DNA from: Pseudeuparius sepicola
Taxonomy: Eukaryota; Arthropoda; Insecta; Coleoptera; Anthribidae
Length of the DNA: 64,000 nt
Direction of reading: 5' to 3'
Assembly: GCA_963920635.1 (NCBI GenBank)
Contig: OY987298.1
Coordinates: forward strand, 38,037,787 to 38,101,786
Part shown: piece after piece, positions 22,265 through 33,691 of the stretch
Layout of the letters: every line of letters starts with the position of its first letter
Position numbering within the stretch: the first letter of the stretch is position 1
Notes under the pieces: model-generated
What the model was told of the DNA's origin: nothing
The model's database searches: none
What the model saw: the letters and a program-made list of their open reading frames with translations, nothing else
Made by a program: the position numbers and the translations under genes

Positions 22265-22345
22265 ATCACCCTTTATATGTTGATTGATTACGATGCCATT
22301 TTTTGTTTATGATAGATCTATAATTATATTTTGTCTGGGGGAAGC
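22265..22345 (+). repeat. Copy 3 of a dispersed repeat
   Basis: TGTTGATTGATTACGATGCC and ATAATTATATTTTGTCTGGG match 15700-15790 and 5440-5520. Confidence 0.5.
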
Positions 22346-24320
22346 ACATTAGAACGCAATTCTGAAAGTCAAAGCGCGCTTGGCCTTTACGTTCGTCTTC
22401 TGCACCACATCCGCCGAAAGGGAAAAAGAGCTTTAAAAAATATTTTTTAAAACTGAAAAAAACACGTATTCTTAATTAAAGGGACTGTCAATCCATAAAA
22501 ACATATGCGATTAAATTGAAAATGAAAAACGGGAAGTGACATTTAGGTAAGCTAAAACAGTGTCATAATTTGATGAGTAATTTCTCTCTATCACCCACCA
22601 AATCCATAACTCGAAATAACTATAATATAATTGAGAAATACAAATCAGGTTGATAAATTCCAGAAGGGAAACATTTATCCACCATTTCACCTCATAGCTT
22701 CATAGTTTCTTCCCCTCTTGATGTTTTTAAGAGTGACCATGCTTTTTTGAAACACACAGAAATTTGGATTTTGTGAGCGAAAATAACAGAATTTCAATTC
22801 ATCGCCAAATCAGTTTCGTTTCAATTAATTTTTTGCTAAGCTACCTATATGGTATTGAAGCTATGAGAAATGCTCGCAATTACCGATAAAACAAACGATT
22901 AATTACAGTTTCCTTTAGGTTTGCTTCTCAACGGCAACGACACCTTATACTTACCCACTACTCTTATATATTGTAGCACTTTTTGTTGGTGCACATCATG
23001 CGAACGGCAGCTTTGGGGTGGTTGGATAGAGCAGGGTTTGTGGGTAAGGAGGTTTGATGTTAGTTAATTGGACGCCACCGAGTTCTTTTTACTTGCAAAA
23101 ACAAATTTGGAGAACTGGAGAACCAATAGGACATTAAGTAATCATTTATACCTGGCAACGTTGTAAACAATGAAACATCAAATCCACTAACTAATTTATA
23201 TTTACACTATACAGACGAAAGAAAATGTTAATGAGAAATGCAAAACGTTATGTTTAAGTACCTTACCACCAGCTGTTCAACTTAGTATATTTTGGTGCTG
23301 ATATACCTAATATCAAGTTTCGAAACTTTATGTTTACATAACCCCAGATAAAGATATATGGATAAATTGTAAATAGTATCTAAACAGTATAGATATATTA
23401 GGTAATATGATAACGAAAATAACCTATTAGTGGTAAATTAAATCAGTATTACAATTAACTTATTACGTAATCGATAAAACTTGTAAGGTGGGTTTTTCTA
23501 TATAGGTAAGGTACAGTACGGTAAGCAAAATGGCAGAAGGACTTCCAGAGTTTTCTTCTGTCTATTGGTAAACCAATACTCAACAATATCCTTTAAAAAA
23601 AGGCGAAAACTACGTCGAGATAATGCCTGAAAGAAAATTTGGACTTAGGCTAGTATAAGAAAAAAGACAAATTGGAGGCTTGCTTACCCATGCTGCAAGG
23701 TATTCCGGTGAGACTTGAGGCACTAAGGGAGGCTTCGGACAAACCACTGTAGTGGTTATCTCATTTCAAAATCCGCTTTTTCAACACATTTTGCCCCGGC
23801 TAAAACCTTAACGATATTTCCAAGTCTGGACAAGGCCGGACGATTGCCATTTTCAAAAAGGGACGAACCTAGCCGCTCCACCTCGTCGGCATTAGTAAGG
23901 TCGCTAGTCGAAAAATTCATAATTTACCTAAGTAACTACCAAGTGACTACCAGGGAAAATCTCTTCAAATAGACCTTAAAACTGACGAAACTATAACAGA
24001 CATATCCAATTGAACCAAATGAAATAAAACAATAGATATACGGGTACCAGAAACCTTGAACTAAGGATAAATGGAGATAAGACGACCTGACCTGTCCCAT
24101 CGGAAGTCCGATAGGGATTATTATACTTTTCGCGTGGATAGCACGAAAAAAAGCTTTTAGTATTGTGCTTGGAACTTGCTACTATTACAAAAATAAAAGT
24201 AAAAATCATTGAAAATGAAAATGGAAATGGAGAAGAACTTTCATAAGTATAGGACGTAGACCAATGGACATGAAAGAAAGAAAATCGGACATCATTTCAG
24301 AAAAATTGAAAAGGATTTTC
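22346..24320. other. Unassigned AT-rich DNA
   Basis: No gene, domain or clear repeat was recognised over about 2 kb. Confidence 0.5.
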
Positions 24321-24366
24321 TGTCAGCGCCGGGGGTCGAACCCGGGACCTCTCGCTTGCTAGGCGA
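24321..24366 (-). pseudogene. 3' half of a tRNA (tRNA-Ala-like, AGC anticodon)
   Basis: On the minus strand an anticodon arm TCGC-CTAGCAA-GCGA (anticodon AGC, alanine) is followed by GAGGTC and a perfect T arm, CCGGG-TTCGACC-CCCGG, with an intact B box (GGTTCGACCCC). The sequence then runs into GCGCTGACAG, where the 3' acceptor strand should be. There is no D arm or 5' acceptor strand upstream, so this is a 3' half only. It is too long to be an LTR primer-binding site. A tRNA-derived SINE fragment is possible. Confidence 0.65.
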
Positions 24367-24753
24367 AAAATCAATTCTAACGTAGCGGAATTTTCAAACG
24401 CTACAATATTTAAATATTATCATAGTTTCATTAGCTCTGGCAAATATTGTGTGCTCTCACAAAAATCAAGAACACCCTATATGGTAACAATGCTCAGGAT
24501 TTATATTTTACAACATAAGGTTATTGAGTTGTGCCCCCGTGTTTGCCACACATTTTCACATCCTTTATAGTCAAGTCTATTCCTTTACTAAATGGTCAAG
24601 TCTAAAATTTGTGCATGTTTCGCACAATGATAGACTATAACCAAAATTAGGATTATGCTTGGACGTTGCAATGCAAATATATATTCCCTAAGCTTGCTCA
24701 TTTTGAAGATATTTACATTAAACTTATTTCGTAACTGTCAACTTGCCATTAGG
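24367..24753. other. Unassigned AT-rich spacer
   Basis: Contains a single ACACCCTATATGG terminus-like word near 24470. Nothing else was seen. Confidence 0.5.
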
Positions 24754-25105
24754 TAGGGGAAAGTGGGGCAAAGCGGAACGGATTTTCGTTTTTTGCTTGA
24801 AATTCTTATATAATAAATAAAAATATTGTGAGAAATGTATGTACTAGAAGTTTAATATGATACAAAAAAATGACCTTAATTTCTAATGTCCATCGTCAAG
24901 GATTTTTTTCTAAACGCCGTTTGGAAAATGTGCTACATATGTTTCACTTTGCCCCACAGAGGGAGCAAAGCGGAACGTGTAGTGGGGCAAAGTGGAACAT
25001 GTAGTATATTTTCTTACAATAGAAAAAAAATATACTTATTAGTGTTACATAATATCTATTGCATAGATAAAATAAACATCGGAAAACCTAAAACAAGCTA
25101 AGTGA

Positions 25106-25993
25106 TTATTCACAAAAGTCACAAACAAAGAGATTTTCCGAATCTGACTCATAACCAGTGCATTCCTCGTGGGCCCAATTTTTGCACCTGCTACACGATA
25201 GCCACCCTTCACGTGGTTTAGATTGTAGAAAGTATCCTCTACAAATTATGCACATGGGCGTCCGCAGAAATTTTTTCAGGGGGGGGGGCAGTAAGAATTA
25301 TTGACAAAATAAAGAAAACAATAAATATTTATTGTTATAAAAAATATAATAAACCATATGAAAACAAAATCACAGATCAATTGCGAAATCTCACAAATAA
25401 AAATAAAACAATATTCTAAATTAAAATCACATTAATTAGGTACCGTATTATCACTATTATCAGTCTCAGATTTCCGTTTTAAATAGTTTCTAATGTCAAT
25501 TTTCAATCTAAATCGTGAACCTACCTACAACAATAATAAGTAATACAGGACGAGCAAGAGTAGTAAGACTAGACTAACACCTATTATATTATTATATTCA
25601 TACCCGGAAAAGATCTTCTCAGATCGTAATCCTATTCTAAATCAGCACATATAAAACCGTAGATACCTATATTTGCCTACTACTTTTCCATTTTTTGTTG
25701 TTTATACAAAGATATTATATATTATGCTCAAAAGCCAGGCACGCCCCCCCCCCCCTGGCTTTTGAGCCCCTCCGGACGCCCATGATTATGCAATTATCAT
25801 CATTATCGTCACTCAAGTCTAGATTTTCTTCCAACTGCTTACTCTTCCCTATTTGCTTCTTTTTTGGTTTAGTTTTATTTTTAAATACATTTTTCTTTAC
25901 CATATTTTTCTTTACAGCACTTACCGAGCCCTTGGGGGTAGCTTTATTGTTTTTTTCTTGCAGTTCATAGTAATATGGGCTTGAAGTAAGCAC
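25106..25993 (-). pseudogene. C-terminal transposase fragment with PHD-like zinc finger (split by insertion)
   Basis: The frame runs from about 25993 down to 25793, is interrupted by the insertion at 25253-25784, and resumes at 25244 to a stop at 25106-25108. If the insertion and one copy of its duplication are ignored, the two parts join in the same frame. The first part is Lys-rich and then acidic (KQLEENLDLSDDNDDN). The second has CIIC, CSRC, HEEC and CDFC in order, a C4-H-C3 arrangement like a PHD finger, and ends at the stop. A C-terminal PHD-like finger of this kind follows the DDE domain in many pogo/Tigger-type insect transposases. The helix-turn-helix and DDE domains are missing, so the product would be inactive. 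The family assignment is by motif and TIR, not by a search. Confidence 0.65.
25253..25784. mobile_element. hAT-type MITE inserted in the transposase gene
   Basis: An exact 8-bp duplication ATTATGCA (25245-25252 and 25785-25792) flanks termini CATGGGCGTCCG and CGGACGCCCATG. Long G and C runs lie just inside each end (25283-25291 and 25744-25755). The interior is AT-rich and non-coding. The insertion splits the zinc-finger coding sequence of the pogo-like transposase, so it is the younger event. Confidence 0.9.
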
Positions 25994-26452
25994 AGCAGTC
26001 CAAAACCATTACTTTCGTTGCTATTTAATAAATTACAAAAAAGTAGCAGGTGGGGCAAAGTGGAATGCAACATTGGTGTGCCATTCCACTTTGCCCCAAA
26101 CTTCTTTTTTTACGAAAATTTGATATGTGACAAAAATGCGATAAATGACTGACTTCTGATATTTTGCAAAATATAGCCAACACCTTACCTTCTAACTGTC
26201 CAGCACGAATTAAAAAAAAAGAACGCAGTAGTTTCCAAACACAAAAATTACGTTGCCGGAGATTAACCGATTTTCACTTGTTTTGACATTTTCGGCCATA
26301 TTGCCTAAACCGTTAAAGGAACGAGTCTGCACTTTCTAGAATATAACTAGCGTGCTCTAGGGCACATATTTTTGCTACTGCCTTCTAGATGGCGCTACAC
26401 GACACACACAATTCCGCTTTGCCCCTCGTTCCGCTTTGCCCCACTTTCCCTA

Positions 26453-26785
26453 CGCTGTACGCTTGTGTCATAATAGTGAACACAGCTACCTTTTGTCTTT
26501 TCGTTTCAAGATTACGAGTTTGTTGAAATTATATCAGCTGCTAGACCTACGCAAAATGACGGCGTAGTGTTTTGCAGTGACACAATATTAAATGGGGATT
26601 TCCATCTCCATCATTATCGTGATTTAGGTGCAGCTAGAAGCGACCTACTTTAAAAATTGCATTACCTCAGCGAGTGGAGCTGAAGCCAATTTCAGTTGTA
26701 CCTAAAATACACGGGAACTTTAAACTATTTAACTATTTTAAAACTTCTTATCTGGCCAAGAAGAATTTGAGACGGATTTTACTTA
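26453..26785. other. Unassigned spacer
   Basis: No feature was recognised. An open frame from 26674 reads into the next element and is not supported. Confidence 0.5.
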
Positions 26786-26793
26786 ATGTGGTA

Positions 26794-27039
26794 TACAGTG
26801 GCGCACCCAGAAAATATGATTGGGGGGGGGGACTTAAAAAGTTTGACGTATTGCATACAAAATATTTTATGATTAAAAGAAATCTCCAGGCTAGATCTCG
26901 GATTGGGAAAATAATTGCTGAGAGTCGCACAGAAGACAGTACATCTACGATACCACACTCGAATTTTTTTAAAATATGAGAGGTCTGGGGGGCGAGGGCC
27001 GAGGCCCCTTGCCCCCCCCCCCCCCTGGATGCGCCACTG
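26794..27039. mobile_element. Small hAT-type MITE with G/C runs
   Basis: An exact 8-bp duplication ATGTGGTA (26786-26793 and 27040-27047) flanks the termini CAGTGGCGCACCCAG and CTGGATGCGCCACTG. The left terminus is preceded by an extra TA. Runs of G (26822-26830) and C (27012-27025) lie inside. The length is 246 bp. It resembles the element at 58255-58425. Confidence 0.88.
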
Positions 27040-27658
27040 ATGTGGTAGGTGGTTAACTAAGTTATGAGATAGATGAAGACGAATATGTTAACTAAATAGG
27101 TTCCGTTACCATTGAATTACTGATAGGTTATAGGTTTAAATAAGGAAGCTATTTTTGAATTAGGGGAATTGATCTTGTTAGGGGATTTTGCGATAATATT
27201 CCGCCAACCGATTGTATTATATTGTCGGTGTGTGTTGGGTTTTCTATCTATTATCAATCTCTTTAATGTACAGGGTGTCTACTCTCAAACATATATAAAT
27301 CCATAAAAGCTTTATCTTTGGCGAAAATAGCTTGAACTATTTTTTGTTTGAAAGGCCTTAAAAATCCCCTTCTTTTGACCTTCCAACCATTTTTAAAACG
27401 CAAATCTAGGGCCGGCTGCGATTTTCTTATACAACCGATTTTCGTGAAAACCATTTAGCGATTTTCTTATTTAAAATCTAATCCCTAGCGTTAATAAGAA
27501 CACCCCAAAACGCCCATATACCACATTTGAGCAAAAAATATACAGGGAGTTCCATTCAAAATTTGGGAAAATAGGAATTTTAAAGGCATCTGGTGGATTA
27601 AGTCTGCCATGGAATCGCCTCATTGAATAATCAACAGGACCATTAGAAGTGTTGGTAA

Positions 27659-28333
27659 CATAAACTCGCAAGTTTTCAATTCTTAACACATAGATTAGTT
27701 AATGTCCCTCTTACTTCAGAAAAATATAAAATAGAAGAAACTAGAATAAGGAATATAGCACAAGCCAATGGTTATGACACAAACATAGTTAGAAAGCTAA
27801 TTAATAAACATAAATATAAGAAGAAGCTCCAAGATTCCACTACTTTCAGAATAAAACCTGATAGTACTAAATATATTTCCATTCCATACAATCCGCGGCT
27901 TACGAGAGGTTTGGAAAAAATATTTAATCATGTAGGACTTAAATTGGTATATAAATCTTCCAATAATATTAAAAATCTATTAGGAAACCCCAAGGACAAG
28001 ATTGATGTCCTAGAAAGAAGTGGAATATATGAAGTTAGTTGTTCTGATTGTAATAAAAAATATGTTGGGCAAACTAGACGTTCCATAAAAACCAGATTCA
28101 ATGAGCACATGAGACATTTAAAATACGGTCATCTAGAAAAATCTAGCATTGCCGAACATGCTTTTGAAAATAATCATAGGATAACGATAGACAATTTAAA
28201 ATTAATTAAATATCTTCCTGACAGGAGATTATTAGATGCCTATGAAAGCCTGGAAATTTCCAGATGTAAATTTAGTTTAAATAAGGATAAGGGCCCCATC
28301 CCCTACAGTCCATTATTTATGCTAATAAACTGA
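27659..28333 (+). pseudogene. Penelope-like element C-terminus: RT tail plus GIY-YIG endonuclease (5'-truncated)
   Basis: The frame is open from about 27659 to a TGA at 28331-28333, about 224 codons. It opens with HKLASFQFLTHRLVNVPL, the conserved region after the reverse-transcriptase fingers and palm in Penelope-like elements. It then passes through SIPYNPRLTRGLEKIF and reaches the endonuclease: GIYEVSCSDC, KKYVGQT, RSIKTRFNEH and IAEHAFENNH. These supply the GIY and Y-V-G pair, the catalytic Arg and the Glu of a GIY-YIG nuclease. The RT catalytic motifs are absent because the copy is truncated 5' at about 27657, as usual for retrotransposed copies. The nuclease part has no stop or frameshift and looks young. 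It is followed by a hammerhead ribozyme. It sits inside a TA-flanked foldback. Confidence 0.85.
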
Positions 28334-28406
28334 CAGGTAGAGAATTAATACAGTCGGTAGTTTTAGTATAAATAGAGTAAGTTAGTAATAAGCGGTTAGT
28401 TTTAAT

Positions 28407-28452
28407 CATCTCCTGATGATGCTAACTTGGTTAGCGAAACGCGCGTCGAGTG
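28407..28452 (+). ncRNA. Hammerhead ribozyme of the Penelope-like element
   Basis: CUGAUGA (28413-28419) and GAAA (28436-28439) bracket a perfect 6-bp stem II (GCUAAC/GUUAGC, loop UUG) with one extra U. A minimal stem III (AC/GU around GCGC) and GUC follow. The predicted cleavage site is after C28447. Stem I pairs CUC with GAG, plus CA with UG across a bulged U. Minimal hammerheads are a known feature of PLEs. The position about 80 nt downstream of the stop codon fits. Confidence 0.75.
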
Positions 28453-28690
28453 CAAAAACAAGGGTATTGGTGTGTGGATTTAAACGTGATAAGAATAATG
28501 AAATCAATGCTCGTGTCGAGGCTCGTGTTCTTACGTCTATAGTCAAACGATTTTAAACAAAAAATATAAGTAAATGATTTTCGTGATAATCGCGGGTAGA
28601 AAAAAACGTAGCAAATAAAAAAAGTTCAGGCGATTATCTCCAAAAATAAAGACTTTCATGGATTTGTATACGTTTGAAAGTAACACTGTA

Positions 28691-31600
28691 ACTACTTTAA
28701 TTTAAAATTGTACCTATAGCATTTTATAATATAAAAAATAATCGATAAATAATAATAACATTATTTATGTAATTAGGTATGCACTGAAGTGCAATTCCGA
28801 ACGGGATATCGGAAAGCGAAAGTTAATCTTGAATAAACCTTTGTCAGATAAGGATGACAATCCTCCAGAATCAATCTGATAAAAAGATCATACAATAACA
28901 CAATACTCGAGATATTATTATTATTATTTATTTTAATAACGATTTTGAGGTTGTTCGTTTAGTAGGTAAGTATATGATCCAACAATGTTTAAGAACTAGT
29001 GTCTAGAGGAGTTTGTAAAACATGTTTTACTTTTCTACGAGAATTAGTAAATGTTTATATGAGGACCTAAGCCAAATATCTAAAATTTGTCATTTGTCAC
29101 TTCCCACTACAAAACATTAAAATTACGCTTTAATATTTTGCGGTTGATCAAACCCACAGCAGCAAAACAACGATCTTTAGATCAAAAAGGAATACAAGAA
29201 GAGCTCTAAATTTGTACATTTCCATTAGTGCCGCATCGCTGAAAAGCCGACAACTGTAGCTAACTTCAGCCCGTGATTAAAAACTCATTGCCAACTGCAG
29301 CCCGTGGCTTAAAGAGTTTTTAACCACGAATTAAAAAGGGTGTTAAACACCATGTATCTGAATATCCTAAATGTAATTTTAGGCACGCATTTGAACAACA
29401 TTATAATGTGACTAATTTCTACGAATTTACTTGAATTTGCTGTAGTACCTAATGTTCTCTATTATACCATTATAATTGTCCGCATAATTTTTTTGAACTT
29501 TCCCAACGCAGGAAAAATTAACAATTAATGGCGATGTTCATAAATCACTCGCAAAAACTTTTTATACCGCCATTGAAATAAAAGTCTATTTATCATGTTG
29601 GCCGGTTAATTTTGAAGATATCCGTTATAAAGTTCTACTCTAAAAAGCTTTGAGAGCATTATTACATGAAGTTTGTTTCAAGGTTCCCTGAACTTGTACA
29701 GAAATATTAATTAATTTCGCCTGGAAAAGTTTGGCTTAATTGTGGAGTCTCTATATATTATGATTCTAATATGGCACTCATTTCGTCTACGATCAATCTG
29801 CGTGATTTGGTATTTTTCGAAGCATTCGATGCAGAAAAAAATTTGAAAATCATAGAAAAGTTGTGGCTAATATTTTTTTTGTGGAATAACAATGAGTGCA
29901 AAATATCAATTGAACTTTATACAAAATAACCAGTTTTAGAAGGTCCTCAGGTAAATAACACCTGACTCGAGCAAAAATATGACAGTATAAAGGTGCTTTT
30001 TCGATATCCATATATATTATTTATGTAAATTTTAGAGATATTGAGTTGAGATTTGGTAGGTAGGTACAAGTTACAATTTTTTATTTCCAATACAACGATT
30101 CGGTTGGTTACTTCTAACTTAAAAACATTTTGCCAAAGGATTATTATGGCTGCAAACATTTTTAATTTGAAAAGTTATTTCTCTAAAAAATATTTACTGG
30201 TCCTGAAACTTCGAAATAACTGCTGAAATTAAAAGAACCGGTACAACAAGTTAAAAGTAACTAAACTATACCTAAGGGTTAATAAAACAAATTGGTGTAT
30301 ATCAACTAATTCTATAGATAGTTTGAAATAAAACTATTCTACAAAAATACAGAGTAGGGGATCAAATTTCCAAATATCTAAATAAAATTATTTATAAAAT
30401 ATCTAAATAAAATTATTTATAGTGTGATTATAAGTGTAATTATATCAAACCGGAACGTAGTGTATACGAGATAGGATATGGATGGCACTTTTAAGATATA
30501 TCACACTCCTGCGACACCCAATATGGCCACTATAACGCCAAAAACTATAGGTAATTAGAGGTAGCTAACTAACCGATCTGTATGTAATATAAAATACAAA
30601 AAATGTTCTGTGCTGTTTTAATATTCAGCCTTGGTCATTTAAAATGGGGCAGAAGAAAGAATTTTTATACACGTCTGGAATTAGTGGTAAACAATTTATC
30701 ACTGACAACTACATTGATGGAAACGTTTAACTTCATCTGACCCGCGAAAATAACAACAAAGATAAATCAAAAATTTAATTAATCCAGATTTATTGTAATC
30801 CGGACCAGTAACCGTAAATCACGGCCTAGGAATGATTGCGTCGACCATCTGAGCGGACTACCGCATGTTTTCCGATGTTCGCACGATTTTGGTTTCAATA
30901 AAAATGTTTATGGGCGTTGAAAAATTACCACATTTTTGGAAAAGGAGACTTGAATTTGTCACCGGAAATTCTACCATTTCCATTGAGTCGTGGTGTATCT
31001 ACATAGTACATACTATATATTTTAAAAATTAATAGCTATTACCATGGGCGCCGTTAAAGCGGGAGGGGGGGGGCGCCTTAAGACCTTAAAACTATAATAA
31101 TTATTGTTAAGTATTCAAAACCAAGTGTATGATAAAAATATGAAGTGTATGAACTATTTTATTTAATACCAATTATAATAAAATTTCAATTTATGCAACC
31201 CAAAAAAATCATTCATTTTTTTGGTGAAATTAGTTTGTGGATACAAAAACTTACTGCAATTATTTATCAAATATCTGTTTCCAATTTTTTTTTACAAATA
31301 AATCGATAAAATGTATGCGTATACAAGTCGTGTGACAATGAATTGCATTATTTATGTAGCCACTTTCAAACGAAACATATCTGACACGTTAAGTAATATT
31401 TTACAGACATTTATTTAAAAAAATAATGTGCGACGGGTACTTTTTCGGCGCTGTGTTATAATCATCGTAGGTATGGCTTAATTTCGTTGCATATAGTCTA
31501 CGCAAGTTTCAGCGAAATTGCATGCTGATTACTGGCTAGAGTTTCCTGTAATATTCATGATATTAAGCCTGGAGCCATCCCTGCATGCATAATTCACCTT

Positions 31601-31709
31601 ATAACGGCAAAATAATTTTCCAGGTAGACTTTAAGATGTTCGAAGCACCTATCCTAAAACAACTTTGATGTTTAGGACACGCCTTTAAAGTTTATATGGG
31701 AGGAGCTTA
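28691..31709. other. Unassigned AT-rich DNA
   Basis: No gene was recognised in about 3 kb. A 26-bp tandem duplication occurs at about 30372-30421. At 31043 CATGGGCGCCGTTA followed by a G run looks like one end of a hAT-type MITE, but no partner end was found. Confidence 0.5.
30372..30421 (+). repeat. Short tandem duplication (~26 bp)
   Basis: AAATATCTAAATAAAATT followed by ATTTAT occurs twice in tandem. Confidence 0.8.
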
Positions 31710-31733
31710 GATATATATATATATATATATATT
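31710..31733. repeat. (TA)n microsatellite followed by a GGGTCTGA-family repeat
   Basis: About 12 TA repeats, then TTGATT and, at 31747-31775, GTCAGACCCGATACGTTC. The latter is the reverse complement of GAACGTATCCGGGTCTGAC at about 42997. Confidence 0.8.
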
Positions 31734-32459
31734 GATTCAAGAGACAAAGTCAGACCCGATACGTTCTACAGGCAACCTCAGACCCACTAGATCCAAAGGT
31801 ATATCAGGTGTATATTTTGCAAAAAAATACATTACCAAACTATAACTTTTCGAGCAACTTTAGAGGGGTAGGAATATACGAAAAAATTTTTTTATGATGG
31901 TTAACAGTCGTTGTCAACCCCGACATATAGAACCTCAAAGTGGAGCCCGTTTGTATAATTTTTGCTACGTCTTACAGCATTGTGAATACCAGCAATGTTG
32001 CCAGCTCAACGGGACTGAGAAGGCTTTCGAATGTACCATTTGCTTATACGATATAATATTTATCTCATACTGGTGCATTTTTAGTTCTTATAGTTTTAGC
32101 GTTCAGATATTTTTAATCGAGGTAAATTTAATAGACATTCAAATACAGATTAAAAGACCTCTCACCTCTCAGAAGGGAAGTTCATCCCCTTTTGCTTCAA
32201 ATACCACCCACTTATGTGACCTGGAGCCCGTTTTCTGATTTTTCTCAAAAACTGTTACTCTGACGAGGAAAACGAATGAGAACCTAAAACATTTTTTACG
32301 AAAATATACGTTTATGCATCCTATAATTTTTTTTCCTATATACAGCCCTATTCTCACCAATACTATGGTTTGAAAAATTATGTTGCTAAAGTTGGGCAAA
32401 AACGAGTAAAATAAAATAATTTCGAGACAGAAATGGAATAATGATAATACATATAAATA

Positions 32460-33671
32460 CAGGGTGCCCAATTTAGATGGAATAATGAATAGAACTTTTT
32501 AAATTCACCTTGTATAAATATTTCAGACAAGAGTTTTTCAGTTGATCTATGTGCATATTTTGATGACCTTGAATTTTTTGGTAGCTAGTCATTTCGTTGC
32601 TACGGCCACCAACTTTGTTTTTTTTTTTAAATAGCACGATACATTTTTCTGTTCAAATTTGGAATCAGCACATTTTTGTGCATACGAACATGTAAAATTT
32701 CATTGGGGTTGCATAAGAAAATTTTTGAGAAAAAGTAGAATTTTTACAAGTACGCCAAAATTTAAATTCGAGAGCGTTGCCTAAAAGTAGGCCAAGCCTA
32801 ATGAAAATTTTGACATTTTTGCATGTAATGATAACTTACCGGCGACAGGTAAATCATGTTAAACTTGCAAAATTTGTTTATTAATAAATAATTAGGCAAA
32901 ATAAATCAATGGTACCTAAAAATCAATTAATGAAATGCTCGAAATTTTCTCCATTCACAGCGAGACAAGGGCCCAGTCTGTATGTGCTGTTCTAATTTTG
33001 GGGACGATTCATGGATTTTAGGTGTCCCCGCAAGAAAAAAATCACACGGGGTAAGATCGGGAGATCTCGGAGGCCATTCTATGGCCCCTCTTCTGCCAAT
33101 CCAAGATTGTGGAAAGACTTGGTTTAAATAGCGGCGCACATCACGGTGGTAATGGGGAGGTGCTTCATCTTGCTGGAACCAGATATCCTGGATTGGCATA
33201 CCAAGGGCAGGAATCACCTCGTTTTGCAAAAGATCCAAATACCTTTTGCCAGTCAAATTACCATTGATAACAAATGGATCAATAATGCGGTTGCCATAAT
33301 GACATACGTAAGTGTCAAAATTTTCATTAGGCATGGCCTACTTTTTTAGGCAACGCTCTCGAATTTAAATTTTAGCGTAGGTACTTGCAAAAATTCTGTT
33401 TTTTCTCAAAAATATTCTTATGCAACCCCAATGAAATTTTACATGTTTGTATGTACAAAAAGGAGCTGATTCCAAATTTGTACAGAAAAGTGTATGGTGC
33501 CATTTAAAAAACAAAGTTGGTTGCCGTAGTAACAAAATGACTAGCTCCAAAAGAATTCAAGGTCACCAAAATATGCAGAAAGATCAACTGAAAATCTCTT
33601 GTCTGAAACATTTTTACAAGGTGTCCTTAAAAAGTTATATCCGCATTATTCCATCTAAATTGGACACCCTG
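32460..33671 (-). mobile_element. Mariner/Tc1-type element with ~400-bp terminal inverted repeats
   Basis: The termini are TA-CAGGGTGCCCAATTTAGATGG (TA at 32458-32459) and CCATCTAAATTGGACACCCTG-TA (TA at 33672-33673). The inverted repeats extend about 400 bp inwards to AGGCATGGCCTAC/GTAGGCCAAGCCT. The short unique centre encodes part of a transposase on the minus strand. Another copy ends at position 396. Confidence 0.85.
32927..33334 (-). pseudogene. IS630/Tc1/mariner-type transposase, C-terminal catalytic part
   Basis: The minus-strand frame of 135 codons contains the last two acidic residues of a DDE/D catalytic triad. The second Asp is in WFQQDEAPPHYHRDV and the third is in IEWPPRSPDLTPCDFF, with 36 residues between them, in the range of mariner-related families. 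The first part, containing FDTYVCHYGNRI and LTGKRYLDLL, fits the region preceding the second Asp. After DFFL the expected W/RGHLK continuation is in another frame, so a frameshift lies near 33030. The DNA-binding helix-turn-helix domains and first catalytic Asp are absent. In intact elements the transposase cleaves its own TIRs; this copy cannot be functional. Confidence 0.8.
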
Positions 33672-33691
33672 TACATAGATACAAATATATA

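Larger units (their letters stand above)
24756..26450 (-). mobile_element. pogo-like TA-flanked DNA transposon, internally deleted
   Basis: The TIR GGGGAAAGTGGGGCAAAGCG (left, after TA at 24754-24755) is mirrored at the right end by CGCTTTGCCCCACTTTCCC before TA at 26451-26452. Further GGGGCAAAG-GGAAC words lie subterminally at both ends (24960-25000, 26045-26100). The interior keeps only the 3' part of a transposase gene on the minus strand, and that part is itself split by a hAT-type insertion. The catalytic DDE core is gone, so the element is non-autonomous. Confidence 0.75.
27271..28688. mobile_element. TA-flanked foldback element split by a PLE fragment
   Basis: The left end TA-CAGGGTGTCTACTCTCAAAC is mirrored by GTTTGAAAGTAACACTG-TA at the right. 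Words in the left half (TTTGTTTGAAAGGCC, GGGCCGGCTGCGATTTT, ACAGGGAGTTCC, AAAATAGGAATTTTAAAG) are shared with the elements at 33692, 37059 and 60679. A PLE fragment occupies about 27657-28545, and the right half resumes near 28550 (GATTTTAAAC). Confidence 0.7.

Noticed and set aside
22235..22280. CUGAUGA at 22237 as another hammerhead
   Set aside because: No GAAA at a suitable distance and no stem II.
24321..24366. Primer-binding site of an LTR retrotransposon
   Set aside because: The match to a tRNA extends through the T arm into the anticodon arm, far beyond the usual 18 nt, and no LTR is adjacent.
26674..26979. 101-codon frame
   Set aside because: It crosses the left end and target duplication of the hAT MITE at 26794 and shows no domain.
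31043..31090. Complete hAT MITE starting CATGGGCGCCGTTA
   Set aside because: No matching opposite end or 8-bp duplication was found nearby; at most a truncated end.
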